From Marilutibacter maris (GTDB taxonomy: Bacteria; Pseudomonadota; Gammaproteobacteria; Xanthomonadales; Xanthomonadaceae): DNA of 58,018 bases. The position numbers and the translations under genes are program-made. The notes beneath the pieces are model-generated. The model did no database searches. It was not told where the DNA came from and worked only from the letters and a program-made list of their open reading frames with translations. The stretch covers positions 1 through 58,018 of the forward strand of contig NZ_VICD02000075.1 in NCBI RefSeq assembly GCF_006546735.2, read 5' to 3'. Shown here one piece after another: positions 14,404-25,017 of the stretch (position 1 is its first letter; each line of letters begins with the position of its first letter).

Positions 14404-16791
14404 ATGTCCGTGATCGAACCCAGCACAAGCCGGCGTCCCCCGAGAGGGCGCCGGCTTGCCCTCAAGCTGACCCTGGCGGGGCTGCTGCTGGCGACCCTGG
14501 CGATGCTGCTGGACCTGGCCTTTCCGTTGCCCGTGCCGGACGCGCGCGGTGCCGGCGCGGTGGTGGTCGCCGCCGACGGCACGCCGCTGCGCGCCTTCGC
14601 CGACCGCAACGGGATCTGGCGCTACCCGGTCGAGCTGGAGGAGGTCTCGCCGCTGTATGTCGAGGCGCTGCTGGGATACGAGGACCGCTGGTTCTGGCGC
14701 CACCCGGGAGTCAATCCCCTGTCGATGCTGCGCGCGGGCGGGCAGTGGCTGCGGCATGGCCGGGTGGTGTCCGGCGGTTCGACCCTGACCATGCAGGTCG
14801 CCCGCATCCTGGATCCGCCGGCGGGCGGCAGCCGCACGCCGTGGGCGAAGGCGCGCCAGGTGCTGCGGGCGCTGCAACTGGAAGCGCATCTGTCCAAGCG
14901 CGAGATCCTGACCCTGTACCTCAACCATGCGCCGTTCGGCGGCACCATCGAGGGGGTCGAGGCGGCCAGTTGGGCCTATCTCGGCAAGCCGTCCTCGCAG
15001 CTGTCGCACGCCGAGGCGGCATTGCTGGCGGTGCTGCCACAGGCACCGAGCCGGTGGCGCCCGGACCGTGAACCGGAGGCGGCCGGTGCCGCCCGCGACA
15101 AGGTGCTCGAACGCATGGCCCGGCTCGGCCGCTGGAGCCGGGCCGAGGTCGAGGATGCGCGCATCGAGACCGTGGTGTCGCGTTCGCTGGCGCCGCCGCG
15201 CCACGCCGCGCTGCTGGCCAGGCGCCTGCGCCAGCAGTTGCCGCGGGCGCGCAGGATCACCTCGACCCTCGACATCGAGTTGCAGCGGACCCTGGAAGCG
15301 CGCGTTTCCAGCTACTTCTCGAGCCTGCCCGAGCGCACCTCGGCGGCGCTGCTGGTGGTCGACAACGCGACCCTGGAGGCGCGCGCCTATGTCGGCTCGG
15401 TCGAATTCGCCGATGCCGAGCGGCTCGGCCACGTCGACATGGTGCGCGCCTGGCGTTCGCCTGGATCGACGCTCAAGCCCTTTCTCTACGGGCTGGCGAT
15501 CGACGACGGCCTGATCCATTCCGAGAGCCTGCTGGTCGACGCGCCGCAGTCCTTCGGCGACTACCGCCCCGGCAACTTCGACGCCGCCTTCAACGGACCG
15601 GTAAGCGTCGCGACGGCGCTACGGCTGTCGCTCAACGTGCCGGCGGTCGACGTGCTCGACCGGCTGGGGCCGGCGCGGTTCTCGGCCCGGCTCGCGCATG
15701 CCGGCATCGAGCTGCACTGGCCGCGCGGCGCGTCGCCGAACCTGGCGATGATCCTCGGCGGCACCGGTGCGCGGCTGGAGGATCTGGTGGGCGCCTATGC
15801 CGCGCTCAACCGCGACGGACTCGCCGGCCACGTCCGCTACCGGCCCGACGAAGCCGGCAGCGAGCGACGCCTGCTTTCGCCGGGGGCGGCCTGGATCGTG
15901 CGCGAGATCCTGGAAGGCAATCCACGCCCGGGCACCGCCGTCGATACCTTCGATGCCAGCCGGCGCGCGCGCGTGGCCTGGAAGACCGGCACCAGTTACG
16001 GGTTCCGCGACGCCTGGGCGTTGGGCTCGACCCGCAGCTACACGGTCGGGGTCTGGGTCGGTCGGCCGGACGGAACGCCGTTGCCCGGACAGTACGGCGC
16101 GGTGACCGCGCTGCCGCTGCTGTTCGAGGTGATCAACACCCTGCCGAGTCCGCGCGGCGATGCCGCGCCGTCGCCGCCGCCGGACACGGTGGCCCAGGTG
16201 GATATCTGCTGGCCGCTGGGCCTGCCGCCGGATCCGCGGGCGCCGGAGCTGTGCCAGCAGCGGCACGCCGCGTGGACCCTGCAGGGGGTGGTGCCGCCGA
16301 CCTTCGCCGAGCGCGGCGCCCGCTTGTGGAGCGCCGGCGAGGTCCGCTTCGATGTCGATGCCGGCAGTGGCGAACGCTTGTCGGCGCAGTGCGCCCGCGA
16401 CCATGAGCGCCGCGCCGCCCGGATCGCGCGTTGGCCGGCGCTGGCATCGCCGTGGTTGACGCGCGCGCAACGCACGGCCTCGCGGTTGCCGCCGCTGGCC
16501 GCCGACTGCGTCGACGACGGCCGCGAAGGGAGCGAGGCGCTGAGCATCGAGGGCATCAACCATCGTGCGACCCTGGCGACGGCGCCGGGCGGGCGCGGCG
16601 GCCTGCGCCTGTTCGTGCGGGCGGTCGGCAGCGATACCCGGATCCGCTGGCTGCTGGACGGACACCTGATCGGCGAGTCGCAGGGTAGCGGGCGCTTCGA
16701 ACACGACTTCGGCGAGCCCGGCGCGCATACCCTGACCGCGCTGGCCGACAGTGGCGCCTGGGCCAGCGTGGACTTCAGGGTGCTGCGCTGA
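14404..16791 (+). CDS. pbpC: Penicillin-binding protein 1C (bifunctional glycosyltransferase/transpeptidase)
   Basis: PBP1C is a bitopic inner-membrane peptidoglycan synthase. ATG 14404 (MSVIEPS) gives 795 aa, near the E. coli length. Order: short basic cytoplasmic tail, one transmembrane helix (about 20-42), GT51 glycosyltransferase with EDRWFWRHPG (catalytic Glu93) and KREILTLYLNHAPFGG, then a transpeptidase with STLK (Ser355, Lys358), SLN (in LRLSLNVPAV) and KTG (Lys527-Gly529). A C-terminal BiPBP_C domain (about 700-795) of beta-strand character follows and is diagnostic of PBP1C. All catalytic residues are present. Pairing with an alpha-2-macroglobulin gene is conserved in proteobacteria and suggests coordinated action at sites of envelope damage. 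Confidence 0.96.
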   Translation: MSVIEPSTSRRPPRGRRLALKLTLAGLLLATLAMLLDLAFPLPVPDARGAGAVVVAADGTPLRAFADRNGIWRYPVELEEVSPLYVEALLGYEDRWFWRHPGVNPLSMLRAGGQWLRHGRVVSGGSTLTMQVARILDPPAGGSRTPWAKARQVLRALQLEAHLSKREILTLYLNHAPFGGTIEGVEAASWAYLGKPSSQLSHAEAALLAVLPQAPSRWRPDREPEAAGAARDKVLERMARLGRWSRAEVEDARIETVVSRSLAPPRHAALLARRLRQQLPRARRITSTLDIELQRTLEARVSSYFSSLPERTSAALLVVDNATLEARAYVGSVEFADAERLGHVDMVRAWRSPGSTLKPFLYGLAIDDGLIHSESLLVDAPQSFGDYRPGNFDAAFNGPVSVATALRLSLNVPAVDVLDRLGPARFSARLAHAGIELHWPRGASPNLAMILGGTGARLEDLVGAYAALNRDGLAGHVRYRPDEAGSERRLLSPGAAWIVREILEGNPRPGTAVDTFDASRRARVAWKTGTSYGFRDAWALGSTRSYTVGVWVGRPDGTPLPGQYGAVTALPLLFEVINTLPSPRGDAAPSPPPDTVAQVDICWPLGLPPDPRAPELCQQRHAAWTLQGVVPPTFAERGARLWSAGEVRFDVDAGSGERLSAQCARDHERRAARIARWPALASPWLTRAQRTASRLPPLAADCVDDGREGSEALSIEGINHRATLATAPGGRGGLRLFVRAVGSDTRIRWLLDGHLIGESQGSGRFEHDFGEPGAHTLTALADSGAWASVDFRVLR

Positions 16792-16804
16792 AGACCGTCG
16801 GCCG

Positions 16805-16875
16805 GTTGCGGCTTATGCCGCTCCCGCAAGGCTGCGGAGCGACGGGACGATGTAGGAGCGGCGTAAACCGCGATG
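16805..16875. repeat. Inverted pair of GTAG/REP-like repeats between convergent genes
   Basis: A reverse head (GGTTGCGGCTTATGCCGCTC, from 16804) and a forward head (GTAGGAGCGGCGTAAACCGC, from 16852) flank about 27 bp. The pair fills the gap between the convergent pbpC and peroxiredoxin genes and may act as a bidirectional terminator. Confidence 0.75.
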
Positions 16876-16911
16876 CGGACGCCCTGGTATCCGGGCGTCC
16901 GCACTCCCGGG

Positions 16912-17391
16912 TCAGGACAGCTGCGCGAGCACGTATTCGGCCGAGGACACCTTGAACTCGCCGGGCGCCTCGACCCACAGCTGCTTGACCACGCCATCCT
17001 CGGCATACAGCGCGAAACGCTTGGCGCGCAGTCCCATGCCGTAGGCGGTGGCATCCAGTTCCAGCCCCAGCGCCTTGGTGAACTCGCCGTTGCCATCGGC
17101 GAGCATCAGCAGCTCGGCCGGCACCTGCTGGGACTGCGCCCAGGCCTGCATCACGAACGGGTCGTTGACCGACAGGCAGGCGATGTCGACGCCCCTGGCG
17201 CGGAACGCGTCGAAGTGCTCGACGAAGCCAGGCAGGTGGCGTTCGGAGCAGGTCGGGGTGAACGCGCCCGGGACCGCGAACAGGACCATCTTGTTGCCGG
17301 CGAACAGCGACGCGGACGCGACCGGTTCGATGTCGTTGCCGACCTTCTGGAGCAGGATGTCGGGGAGGGTGTCGCCGATCTGGACGGTCAT
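16912..17391 (-). CDS. Peroxiredoxin, Prx5/redoxin type
   Basis: This protein is predicted to reduce hydrogen peroxide and organic peroxides in the cytoplasm with thiol electron donors. ATG 17391, with a GGAG SD, gives 159 aa. The peroxidatic motif is PGAFTPTCSERHLPG with Cys48; a second cysteine, Cys72 (DIACLSVND), aligns with a non-resolving cysteine of Prx5 proteins. There is no fused glutaredoxin domain, so it is a stand-alone Prx5 probably served by glutathione/glutaredoxin. It is convergent with pbpC and divergent from the heat-shock gene hsp20, sharing a 163-bp intergenic region. An upstream in-frame extension to 17562 overlaps the hsp20 promoter and start and is rejected. Confidence 0.92.
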   Translation of the reverse strand: MTVQIGDTLPDILLQKVGNDIEPVASASLFAGNKMVLFAVPGAFTPTCSERHLPGFVEHFDAFRARGVDIACLSVNDPFVMQAWAQSQQVPAELLMLADGNGEFTKALGLELDATAYGMGLRAKRFALYAEDGVVKQLWVEAPGEFKVSSAEYVLAQLS

Positions 17392-17456
17392 GGGAGATCT
17401 CCGTGGGGAAGCCGGAAGTCTAGCGCGTCGGAGACGGCCTGAATGCCTCGGAACGA

Positions 17457-17484
17457 CTTGAAATCCGCCCGCCGGTACCCATTT
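17457..17484 (+). promoter_or_regulatory. Sigma-32 (RpoH) heat-shock promoter for hsp20-cbpA
   Basis: CTTGAAA (17457-17463), a 14-bp spacer, then CCCATTT (17478-17484). This matches the RpoH consensus CTTGAAA-N(11-16)-CCCATnT at every defined position and sits 70 bases before the hsp20 ATG. Confidence 0.9.
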
Positions 17485-17554
17485 TCCGGACATGGCCGCA
17501 GCGGCCGTGGGCCGAGGCGGCCGGACCCGAATCCCTCTTGACTGGAGTATCGAC

Positions 17555-18007
17555 ATGAACATTGTCCGTTACAGCCAGCGGCCCGGCCCTGGCGCATTGC
17601 AGGAAGAAATCAGGCAGGTCTTCGATCGCTTTTTCGACAACGACGACCGCGACGAATCGTCGGTGGTGACCAGCCAGTGGGTGCCCCGCGTCGACGTCAG
17701 GGAAGAGGCCGACCGCTTCGTGCTGTATGCCGATCTGCCGGGCGTCGACCCGGAGGAGATCGAAGTGCAGATGGACAAGGGAATCCTGTCCATCAAGGGC
17801 GAGCGCAAGGCTCAGGACGCCACCGGCAGCGAGCGGTTTTCACGTATCGAGCGCTACCATGGCAGCTTCCATCGCCGCTTCGCGTTGCCGGACAGCGCCG
17901 ATCCCGACGGGATTGCCGCCAACGGCCACAATGGGGTGCTGGAGATCGTCATTCCGAAGAAGCCCGAAACCACGCCGCGTCGTATCCAGGTGGGCAGGCC
18001 CGACTGA
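17555..18007 (+). CDS. Small heat-shock protein, Hsp20/alpha-crystallin family
   Basis: This ATP-independent holdase binds unfolding proteins and hands them to DnaK/ClpB. ATG 17555 gives 150 aa, with an N-terminal arm (1-40), an alpha-crystallin domain (about 45-140; WVPRVDVREEADRFVLYADLPGV at its start) and the conserved NGVLEIVIPKK motif near its end. The short tail ends in a basic segment with RRIQV, an I/V-x-V-like anchor for oligomerisation. It is transcribed from an almost perfect sigma-32 promoter and followed by the DnaJ-family gene cbpA after 137 bp, so the two probably form a heat-shock operon. Confidence 0.95.
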   Translation: MNIVRYSQRPGPGALQEEIRQVFDRFFDNDDRDESSVVTSQWVPRVDVREEADRFVLYADLPGVDPEEIEVQMDKGILSIKGERKAQDATGSERFSRIERYHGSFHRRFALPDSADPDGIAANGHNGVLEIVIPKKPETTPRRIQVGRPD

Positions 18008-18036
18008 CCGGCCACGCTTCCGGCGAGGCCCCCAAC

Positions 18037-18062
18037 GCGGCCGGCGGACCATCGCCGGCCGC
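18037..18062 (+). terminator. Perfect 10-bp hairpin between hsp20 and cbpA
   Basis: GCGGCCGGCG and CGCCGGCCGC form a perfect stem with a six-base loop 30 bases past the hsp20 stop, without a T-run. It could partly terminate or stabilise the hsp20 message and so set the hsp20:cbpA ratio. Confidence 0.45.
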
Positions 18063-18144
18063 TGCCCGTGGAGGTCCGTGACGGAGCGGTTCCCGGGCTG
18101 CCTGACCCGCCGTCACCCAACACTTTCCGGACCAGGAGCCCTGG

Positions 18145-19050
18145 ATGCAGTTCAAGGACTACTACGAAACCCTGGGCGTCGAGCCCAGCGCGGGCGATGC
18201 GGAGATCAAGACCGCGTACCGGCGGCTCGCCCGCAAGTATCACCCCGATGTCAGCAAGGAGCCTGGCGCGGAGGACAAGTTCAAGGCGGTCAACGAGGCA
18301 TACGAGGCGCTGCGCGATCCGGACAAGCGCCGGGCCTACGACCAGTTGCGCGCACGCGGCTACCGGCCGGGCGACGAGGTGCAGCCGCCGCCGGGCGGTT
18401 TCGGAGGCGGTTTCGACGGTGCCGGTTTCGAGGAGATCTTCGCCGGCGGCGGTGCCGGTGGCGGTTTCAGCGACTTCTTCGAGAGCCTGTTCGGCCAGGG
18501 CCGTCGCGGCGGCGGGTTCCGTGGCCCGGGCGGTCCGCGCGGGCCGTCGGTGCCGCCGCGCGGCGATACCCGCGCCAAGCTCGCGGTGCCGCTGGAAGCG
18601 GTCTACGACGGCGGCAGCGTGCGCATCTCGATCAATGGCAAGACCCTGGACGTGCGTGTGCCCAAGGGGGTCCGCGAGGGCCAGGCGATCCGCCTGGCCG
18701 GCCAGGGCGAGCACGGCGATCTGCTGCTGGAGATCGAGTACGCGGCGCATCCGCAGTTCGAGGTCGACGGCCGCAACATCATCCACGTGCTGCCGCTGGC
18801 TCCGTGGGAGGCGGCGCTGGGTGCGAGTCTGAGTGTTCCGACCCTGGGCGGCGCGGTCGAGGTCAAGGTGCCGGCCAATTCCGAAGCCGGACGCAAGCTG
18901 CGCCTGCGCGGCCGCGGGCTGCCCGGCGCCACTCCCGGCGATCAGATCGTCGAGCTGGAGGTGCTGGCCCCGCGCGCGGAGAACGAGGCGCAGAAGGACG
19001 CCTATACCGCGTTGCGCGATGCGTTCGGGGACGACTGGCGGAGGGTGTGA
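18145..19050 (+). CDS. cbpA: DnaJ-family co-chaperone CbpA
   Basis: CbpA is a J-domain protein that stimulates DnaK's ATPase; in E. coli it also binds curved DNA. The 301-aa protein starts at ATG 18145 behind AGGAG. It has an N-terminal J domain with HPD at 33-35, a long Gly/Phe-rich linker (about 75-150, with many GGGF repeats) and two DnaJ C-terminal beta-sandwich domains (about 150-290). It lacks the four-cysteine zinc-finger region of true DnaJ, which separates CbpA-type from DnaJ. No cbpM modulator gene follows; the next gene is on the other strand. Being downstream of hsp20 and its RpoH promoter suggests heat induction. Confidence 0.93.
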   Translation: MQFKDYYETLGVEPSAGDAEIKTAYRRLARKYHPDVSKEPGAEDKFKAVNEAYEALRDPDKRRAYDQLRARGYRPGDEVQPPPGGFGGGFDGAGFEEIFAGGGAGGGFSDFFESLFGQGRRGGGFRGPGGPRGPSVPPRGDTRAKLAVPLEAVYDGGSVRISINGKTLDVRVPKGVREGQAIRLAGQGEHGDLLLEIEYAAHPQFEVDGRNIIHVLPLAPWEAALGASLSVPTLGGAVEVKVPANSEAGRKLRLRGRGLPGATPGDQIVELEVLAPRAENEAQKDAYTALRDAFGDDWRRV

Positions 19051-19096
19051 GGCGGGCGGGGCGGCGCTGCCGCCAGGGACCGGTGGCTGGCGCCGC

Positions 19097-19468
19097 TCAG
19101 GCGCTGGCCGGCAGCAGCTGGCCGATCACCTCGGACAGGTCGCTTTCGGTGAACGGCTTGGTGATGTAGGCCTTGGCGCCCTGGCGCATGCCCCAGACGC
19201 GGTCGGTGTCCTGGTCCTTGGTGGTAACCAGCACCACCGGGATATGGCGGGTCGCCTCGTCGCGGCAGATCGAGCGGGTGGCCTGGAAGCCGTTGAGGTT
19301 CGGCATCACCACGTCCATCAGCACCAGGTCGGGCAGCTCGCGCTTGGCCGCCTCCACGCCGGCGGCGCCATCCTCCGCGGTGAGTGCTTCATGGCCGAGC
19401 TTCTCGACGATGCGCCGGATGCCCATCAGCTGCGAAGGTGAGTCGTCGACGATCAGGATGCGCGCCAT
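19097..19468 (-). CDS. Single-domain response regulator, PilH-like
   Basis: The 123-aa protein is one CheY-like receiver domain with no output domain. Receiver residues are intact: Asp8/Asp9, phosphoacceptor Asp52 (LVLMDVVMPN), Thr82/83 and Lys104 (ITKPF). The VTTKDQDTDRVWGMRQGA stretch closely resembles PilH, which with PilG controls type IV pilus extension and twitching through the Chp chemosensory system. Start ATG 19468 is preceded by GGGGGA. It is isolated here: no pilG, pilI, pilJ or chpA nearby, and it converges with cbpA across 46 bp. PilH is the best guess; another stand-alone CheY-like role is possible. Confidence 0.8.
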   Translation of the reverse strand: MARILIVDDSPSQLMGIRRIVEKLGHEALTAEDGAAGVEAAKRELPDLVLMDVVMPNLNGFQATRSICRDEATRHIPVVLVTTKDQDTDRVWGMRQGAKAYITKPFTESDLSEVIGQLLPASA

Positions 19469-19533
19469 AGTGGTCCCCCGGGAACGTGAACCCGATTGTA
19501 ACGGCGGGCGGTGACGCCGCAAGCGCCGGTGCC

Positions 19534-20535
19534 TCAGTCCGCGAACGCGACCAGGGTCCGGCCGAAGGATCCGCCCGACAGCATGGTCCCGAACACCTCC
19601 GGCAGCCCATCCAGGCCGACCTCGCGGGTGCAGATCCGCTCCAGATGTCGAGGCTTCCAGTCGCTGGCCAGGTGCTGCCAGACGGTTTCACGGATATCGC
19701 GGGCGGTACCGGCCGAGGCCACGCCCAGCAGCGAGACCCCGCGAATGATGAACGGCATCACTGTCGCCTCCAGCGCATGCGAGGCGGCCAGGCCGGCGCT
19801 GGCGACATTGCCGTAGGGCTCGGTCTGGGCCAGCAGGCTGGTCAGCATCGGCCCGCCGACGTTGTCCAGGCCGCCGCCGAAGCGGGCCGACTCCATCGGC
19901 CGGGTCGTGGCCAGGGCGTCGCGACCGAGCACCTCGCTGGCGCCGATCGACTTCAGATAGTCGGCCTGGTCGGCCTTTCCGCTGATCGCGTGCACCTCGA
20001 AACCGGCGCGGCTGAAGATGTCCAGCGCCAGCGAGCCGACGCCACCGGTGGCGCCGGTGACCGCGAGCGGGCCCAGCTCGGGGGTCTGCCGGTTCTCGGT
20101 CATCCGCAGCAGCGCCAGCGCCGCGGTGAAGCCGGCGGTGCCCAGGATCATGCTCTCGCGCAGGCTGAGCCCGGGCGGCAGCGGGATCGCCCACTTCGCC
20201 TCCAGCCGCGCGTACTGCGAGTAGCCGCCGTCGCGGGTCTCGCTCAGGCCGCAGCCGGTGACCAGCACCGCGTCGCCCTCGCGGAAACCGGGGTCGGTCG
20301 AGGCGACCACGTGGCCGGCCACGTCGATGCCGCCGACCAGCGGGAAGCGGCGCAGGATCTTGCCCTTGCCGGTGCCGGCAAGGGCATCCTTGAAGTTCAC
20401 CGACGAATAGGCGGTGCGGATCACCACCTCGCCGGGCGAGAGGTCGTCGATCGACAGCGGCTCGATGCCGCTGCGGTAACCGGCGTCATCGTTGTGGATG
20501 CGGAAAGCGTCGAAGGTCGCGGGGAGGGGGGACAT
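19534..20535 (-). CDS. YhdH/AcuI-type NADPH-dependent quinone oxidoreductase / acrylyl-CoA reductase family
   Basis: This is a zinc-free medium-chain dehydrogenase/reductase of 333 aa. The family reduces alpha,beta-unsaturated carbonyl compounds, including acrylyl-CoA, with NADPH. ATG 20535 follows a good SD (AAGGAG). Visible features are the N-terminal GroES-like domain (SSVNFKDALAGTGKGKI, GGIDVAGHV) and a Rossmann fold with GTAGFTAALAL and VTGATGGVGSLAL. The zinc-ligand cysteines of alcohol dehydrogenases are absent. The exact substrate cannot be told. It lies 47 bp after the LOG-type gene on the same strand, so co-transcription with that gene and the methyltransferase is likely. Confidence 0.88.
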   Translation of the reverse strand: MSPLPATFDAFRIHNDDAGYRSGIEPLSIDDLSPGEVVIRTAYSSVNFKDALAGTGKGKILRRFPLVGGIDVAGHVVASTDPGFREGDAVLVTGCGLSETRDGGYSQYARLEAKWAIPLPPGLSLRESMILGTAGFTAALALLRMTENRQTPELGPLAVTGATGGVGSLALDIFSRAGFEVHAISGKADQADYLKSIGASEVLGRDALATTRPMESARFGGGLDNVGGPMLTSLLAQTEPYGNVASAGLAASHALEATVMPFIIRGVSLLGVASAGTARDIRETVWQHLASDWKPRHLERICTREVGLDGLPEVFGTMLSGGSFGRTLVAFAD

Positions 20536-20582
20536 CGGGAGCTCCTTGTGGGTCGGACGCGGCGGACGGCCGGGGCGGGGAT

Positions 20583-21176
<594 letters not shown>

Positions 21177-21178
21177 GA

Positions 21179-22036
21179 TCAGTAAGCCTCCAGCATGATG
21201 ATGCCCGACATTTTCCGTGCCGCCTCGCGTTGGGCGCGCGGTTGCAGTTTCGACAGCAGGTTCCAGAACCAGGCCCCGCGCATGCTCCGCTCCAGTCGCA
21301 GTGACTCGTCCCAGCTCGAACGGAAGTCGCGTTCGCGCCAGCCCAGCGGCTCGAAGAAGGCGGTGCCTTCGGCGGGACCGAACAGGAATGGCGCATTGGC
21401 CTGCTGCAGACGGCGCTGCCAGTTGCGCGCCAGCATCTTCAGCAATCGTGGCGAGGCCAGGTCGCTCATCCACAGCGTGCCCGGGCCCAGGCCGCGCAAC
21501 GCGCGGGCGAGGTCGGCGACCTGGGTGGGCTCGAGGTAGATCAACAGGCCCTCGGTGATCACCAGCACCGGTCCGTCGGCGGCGGCGCGGGCGACAACCG
21601 CGTCGCGGGCGCCGGCTTCGCGCAGGTCGGCGGTGACGAACTCCAGCCGGCAGCGCGGCGTTTCCTGCCGCATGTGGTCGCGGAAGTAGTCGACCATCTC
21701 CGGCAGGTCTACGTGCAGCCAGCGTAGGTCGGCGGGCAGGTCGAGCCGGTAGGGGCGGGCGTCGAGACCGGCGGCCAGGTTGAGCACGCTGCGCACACCG
21801 TTGCCGACCGCCTCCAGCAGCAGCTCGTCCATCACCTGGGTGCGCACGACCATCGGCCAGCTCATCGACATGCCCTTGGGCATCGAAGCGACGATCGCCG
21901 CGCCTCGTTCGCCGGCGAGCCGGCGCGCGTACGGGTCGTGGAAATGCGCATCGCCGCGCTCGCTTTCCATCGCGCGATACATCGCGACCCACAGGGCGGT
22001 GTCGGATACGTTGCGGATCGGGCGCGGGTCGTTCAT
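21179..22036 (-). CDS. Class I SAM-dependent methyltransferase, leucine-carboxymethyltransferase-like (LCM/PPM family)
   Basis: The 285-aa protein fits the family named after protein phosphatase methyltransferases and also found in polyketide-tailoring O-methyltransferases. Landmarks: VSDTALWVAMYRAMES at the start, RTQVMDELL, the SAM loop VLNLAAGLDARPYRL (motif I), HVDLPEMVDYFRDH (motif II), VLVITEGLLIYLEP (post-motif II). The ATG at 22036 is used; a GTG directly before it is equally placed for the GGAGGA SD. The substrate is unknown. It heads the methyltransferase-LOG-AcuI set on the minus strand, 88 bp after lpd. Confidence 0.85.
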   Translation of the reverse strand: MNDPRPIRNVSDTALWVAMYRAMESERGDAHFHDPYARRLAGERGAAIVASMPKGMSMSWPMVVRTQVMDELLLEAVGNGVRSVLNLAAGLDARPYRLDLPADLRWLHVDLPEMVDYFRDHMRQETPRCRLEFVTADLREAGARDAVVARAAADGPVLVITEGLLIYLEPTQVADLARALRGLGPGTLWMSDLASPRLLKMLARNWQRRLQQANAPFLFGPAEGTAFFEPLGWRERDFRSSWDESLRLERSMRGAWFWNLLSKLQPRAQREAARKMSGIIMLEAY

Positions 22037-22100
22037 CACGGTGTTCCTCCAACGACGAAGCCGCCGGCGGCACGGGGCGGCGGGCGGCTTCGGCGGGTGA

Positions 22101-22119
22101 TCCGGAGTCGGGCTCCGGA
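22101..22119 (-). terminator. Hairpin downstream of lpd (no T-run)
   Basis: TCCGGAG and CTCCGGA form a perfect 7-bp stem around TCGGG, six bases past the lpd stop. GC-rich inverted repeats follow further on. Without a T-run it may be a weak or Rho-assisted end of the sucA-sucB-lpd message. Confidence 0.4.
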
Positions 22120-22124
22120 ATCGC

Positions 22125-23570
<1,446 letters not shown>

Positions 23571-23580
23571 TCACGAGAGG

Positions 23581-23701
23581 AGGAGTGAGTGGAGAGAAGC
23601 GAGGAGCGGGAGAAGGAAACAAAGCAGGCTGCTCCCACTCCTCCCTCCCGGTCGTTCACTTCCCGCTCGAATCTGCAGGAGTGGGTGGAGGGAAGCGAGG
23701 A
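23581..23701. repeat. Two direct copies of a 25-bp purine-rich repeat in the sucB-lpd gap
   Basis: The units at 23581-23605 and 23677-23701 begin AGGAGTG(A/G)GTGGAG and end AAGCGAGGA; they agree at 23 of 25 positions and start 96 bp apart. Between them are pyrimidine-rich stretches (CTCCCACTCCTCCC) that are partial inverted copies. The block could form alternative hairpins in the sucB-lpd mRNA. No protein-coding potential is seen. Confidence 0.75.
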
Positions 23702-23754
23702 TCGAGCCAATCAACCGCTCTCACGCCTCGCTCCCGACCACTCGCTCCTTGCCC

Positions 23755-24963
23755 TTACATGCCCAGCAGCATGCGGTGCGGGTTCTCGAGCTGGTTCTTG
23801 ATGTCGACCAGGAACAGGACCGCGTCCTTGCCGTCGATGATGCGGTGGTCGTAGCTCAGCGCGATGTACATCATCGGCGCGGCGACGACCTGGCCGTTCT
23901 CGACGATCGCGCGCTCCTTGATCGCGTGCATGCCGAGGATGGCCGACTGCGGCGGGTTCACGATCGGAGTCGACATCAGCGAGCCGAAGGTGCCGCCGTT
24001 GGTGATCGTGAAGGTGCCGCCCTGCAGGTCCTCCAGCGCCAGCTTGCCGTCGCGTGCCTTGGTCGCGTATTCGGCGATGCCCTTCTCGACGTCGGCGAAG
24101 CCCATGCGCTCGACATTGCGCAGGACCGGGGTGACCAGGCCCTTGTCGGTCGAGACCGCGATCGAGATGTCGGCGTAACCGTGGTAGATGATGTCGTCGC
24201 CGTCGACCGAGGCGTTGACGATCGGGTGGCGCTGCAGGGCGTTCGCGGTGGCCTTGGCGAAGAAGCTCATGAAGCCCAGCTTGATGCCGTGCTCCTTGAG
24301 GAAGCTCTCGCCGAGCTCCTTGCGCATCGCCATCACCTTGCCCAGGTTGACCTCGTTGAACGAGGTCAGCATCGCGATCGACTCCTTCGACTGCATCAGG
24401 CGCTCGGCGATGCGCTTGCGCATACGGGTCATCGCCACGCGCTCCTCGGGACGCGCGCCGCCGGCCTGGCCGACGCCGCCGTCGCGGGCGTAGTTGAGCA
24501 GGTCTTCCTTGGTCACCGCGCCGCGGCGGCCGGTGCCCTCGACGTTGGCCGGATCGATGCCCTGGCTGACCGCGGTGAAGCGCGCGCCCGGCGGCAGGTC
24601 GTCGGTCTTGCCGGCGGGCTTGGGCGCTTCGGCCTTGGGCTGGACCGGCTTGGTGTCGGCTTCCTGTCGGGCGGCCTCCTTGCCGGCGCTGGCGCTCTGC
24701 GCCTTGGGCGCCTCGGCGGCGACCGCACCGGCCTCGACCAGGCCGAGGATCTGCTCGCTGGTGACGGTGTCGCCTTCGTTGAACTTGATTTCCTTCAGCA
24801 CGCCGTCGACCGGCGAGGGCACTTCCAGCACCACCTTGTCGGTTTCGAGGTCCACCAGATTCTCATCGCGCTTGACCGCGTCGCCCGGCTTCTTGTGCCA
24901 GGTCGCGATGGTGGCGTCGGAGACGGACTCGGGCAGTACCGGAACTTTGATCTCGGTGCTCAT
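23755..24963 (-). CDS. sucB: Dihydrolipoamide succinyltransferase, E2 of 2-oxoglutarate dehydrogenase
   Basis: E2o transfers the succinyl group from lipoamide to CoA and forms the 24-mer core of the complex. The 402-aa protein has one lipoyl domain with the lipoylated Lys43 ([11 protein letters not shown]), an Ala/Pro/Lys-rich flexible linker (about 78-120), an E1/E3-binding domain (about 120-160, [12 protein letters not shown]) and a catalytic domain. The active-site motif [13 protein letters not shown] has His373 and Asp377. The [21 protein letters not shown] start is typical of E2o rather than of pyruvate E2. It is 54 bp after sucA and ends with TAA. Confidence 0.97.
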   Translation of the reverse strand: MSTEIKVPVLPESVSDATIATWHKKPGDAVKRDENLVDLETDKVVLEVPSPVDGVLKEIKFNEGDTVTSEQILGLVEAGAVAAEAPKAQSASAGKEAARQEADTKPVQPKAEAPKPAGKTDDLPPGARFTAVSQGIDPANVEGTGRRGAVTKEDLLNYARDGGVGQAGGARPEERVAMTRMRKRIAERLMQSKESIAMLTSFNEVNLGKVMAMRKELGESFLKEHGIKLGFMSFFAKATANALQRHPIVNASVDGDDIIYHGYADISIAVSTDKGLVTPVLRNVERMGFADVEKGIAEYATKARDGKLALEDLQGGTFTITNGGTFGSLMSTPIVNPPQSAILGMHAIKERAIVENGQVVAAPMMYIALSYDHRIIDGKDAVLFLVDIKNQLENPHRMLLGM

Positions 24964-25017
24964 GGGGTGGGCATCCTGGATTGCTTGAAATGAGGGTCGG
25001 TGGGCGAAGGAGGTGGG

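Noticed and set aside
9274-15519. A 2081-codon open frame on the minus strand across yfhM and pbpC
   Set aside because: It is antisense to two well-supported genes. In very GC-rich DNA the antisense frame stays open by codon bias; its translation is low-complexity, rich in Arg/Gln/His/Ala/Val, with no recognisable domain.
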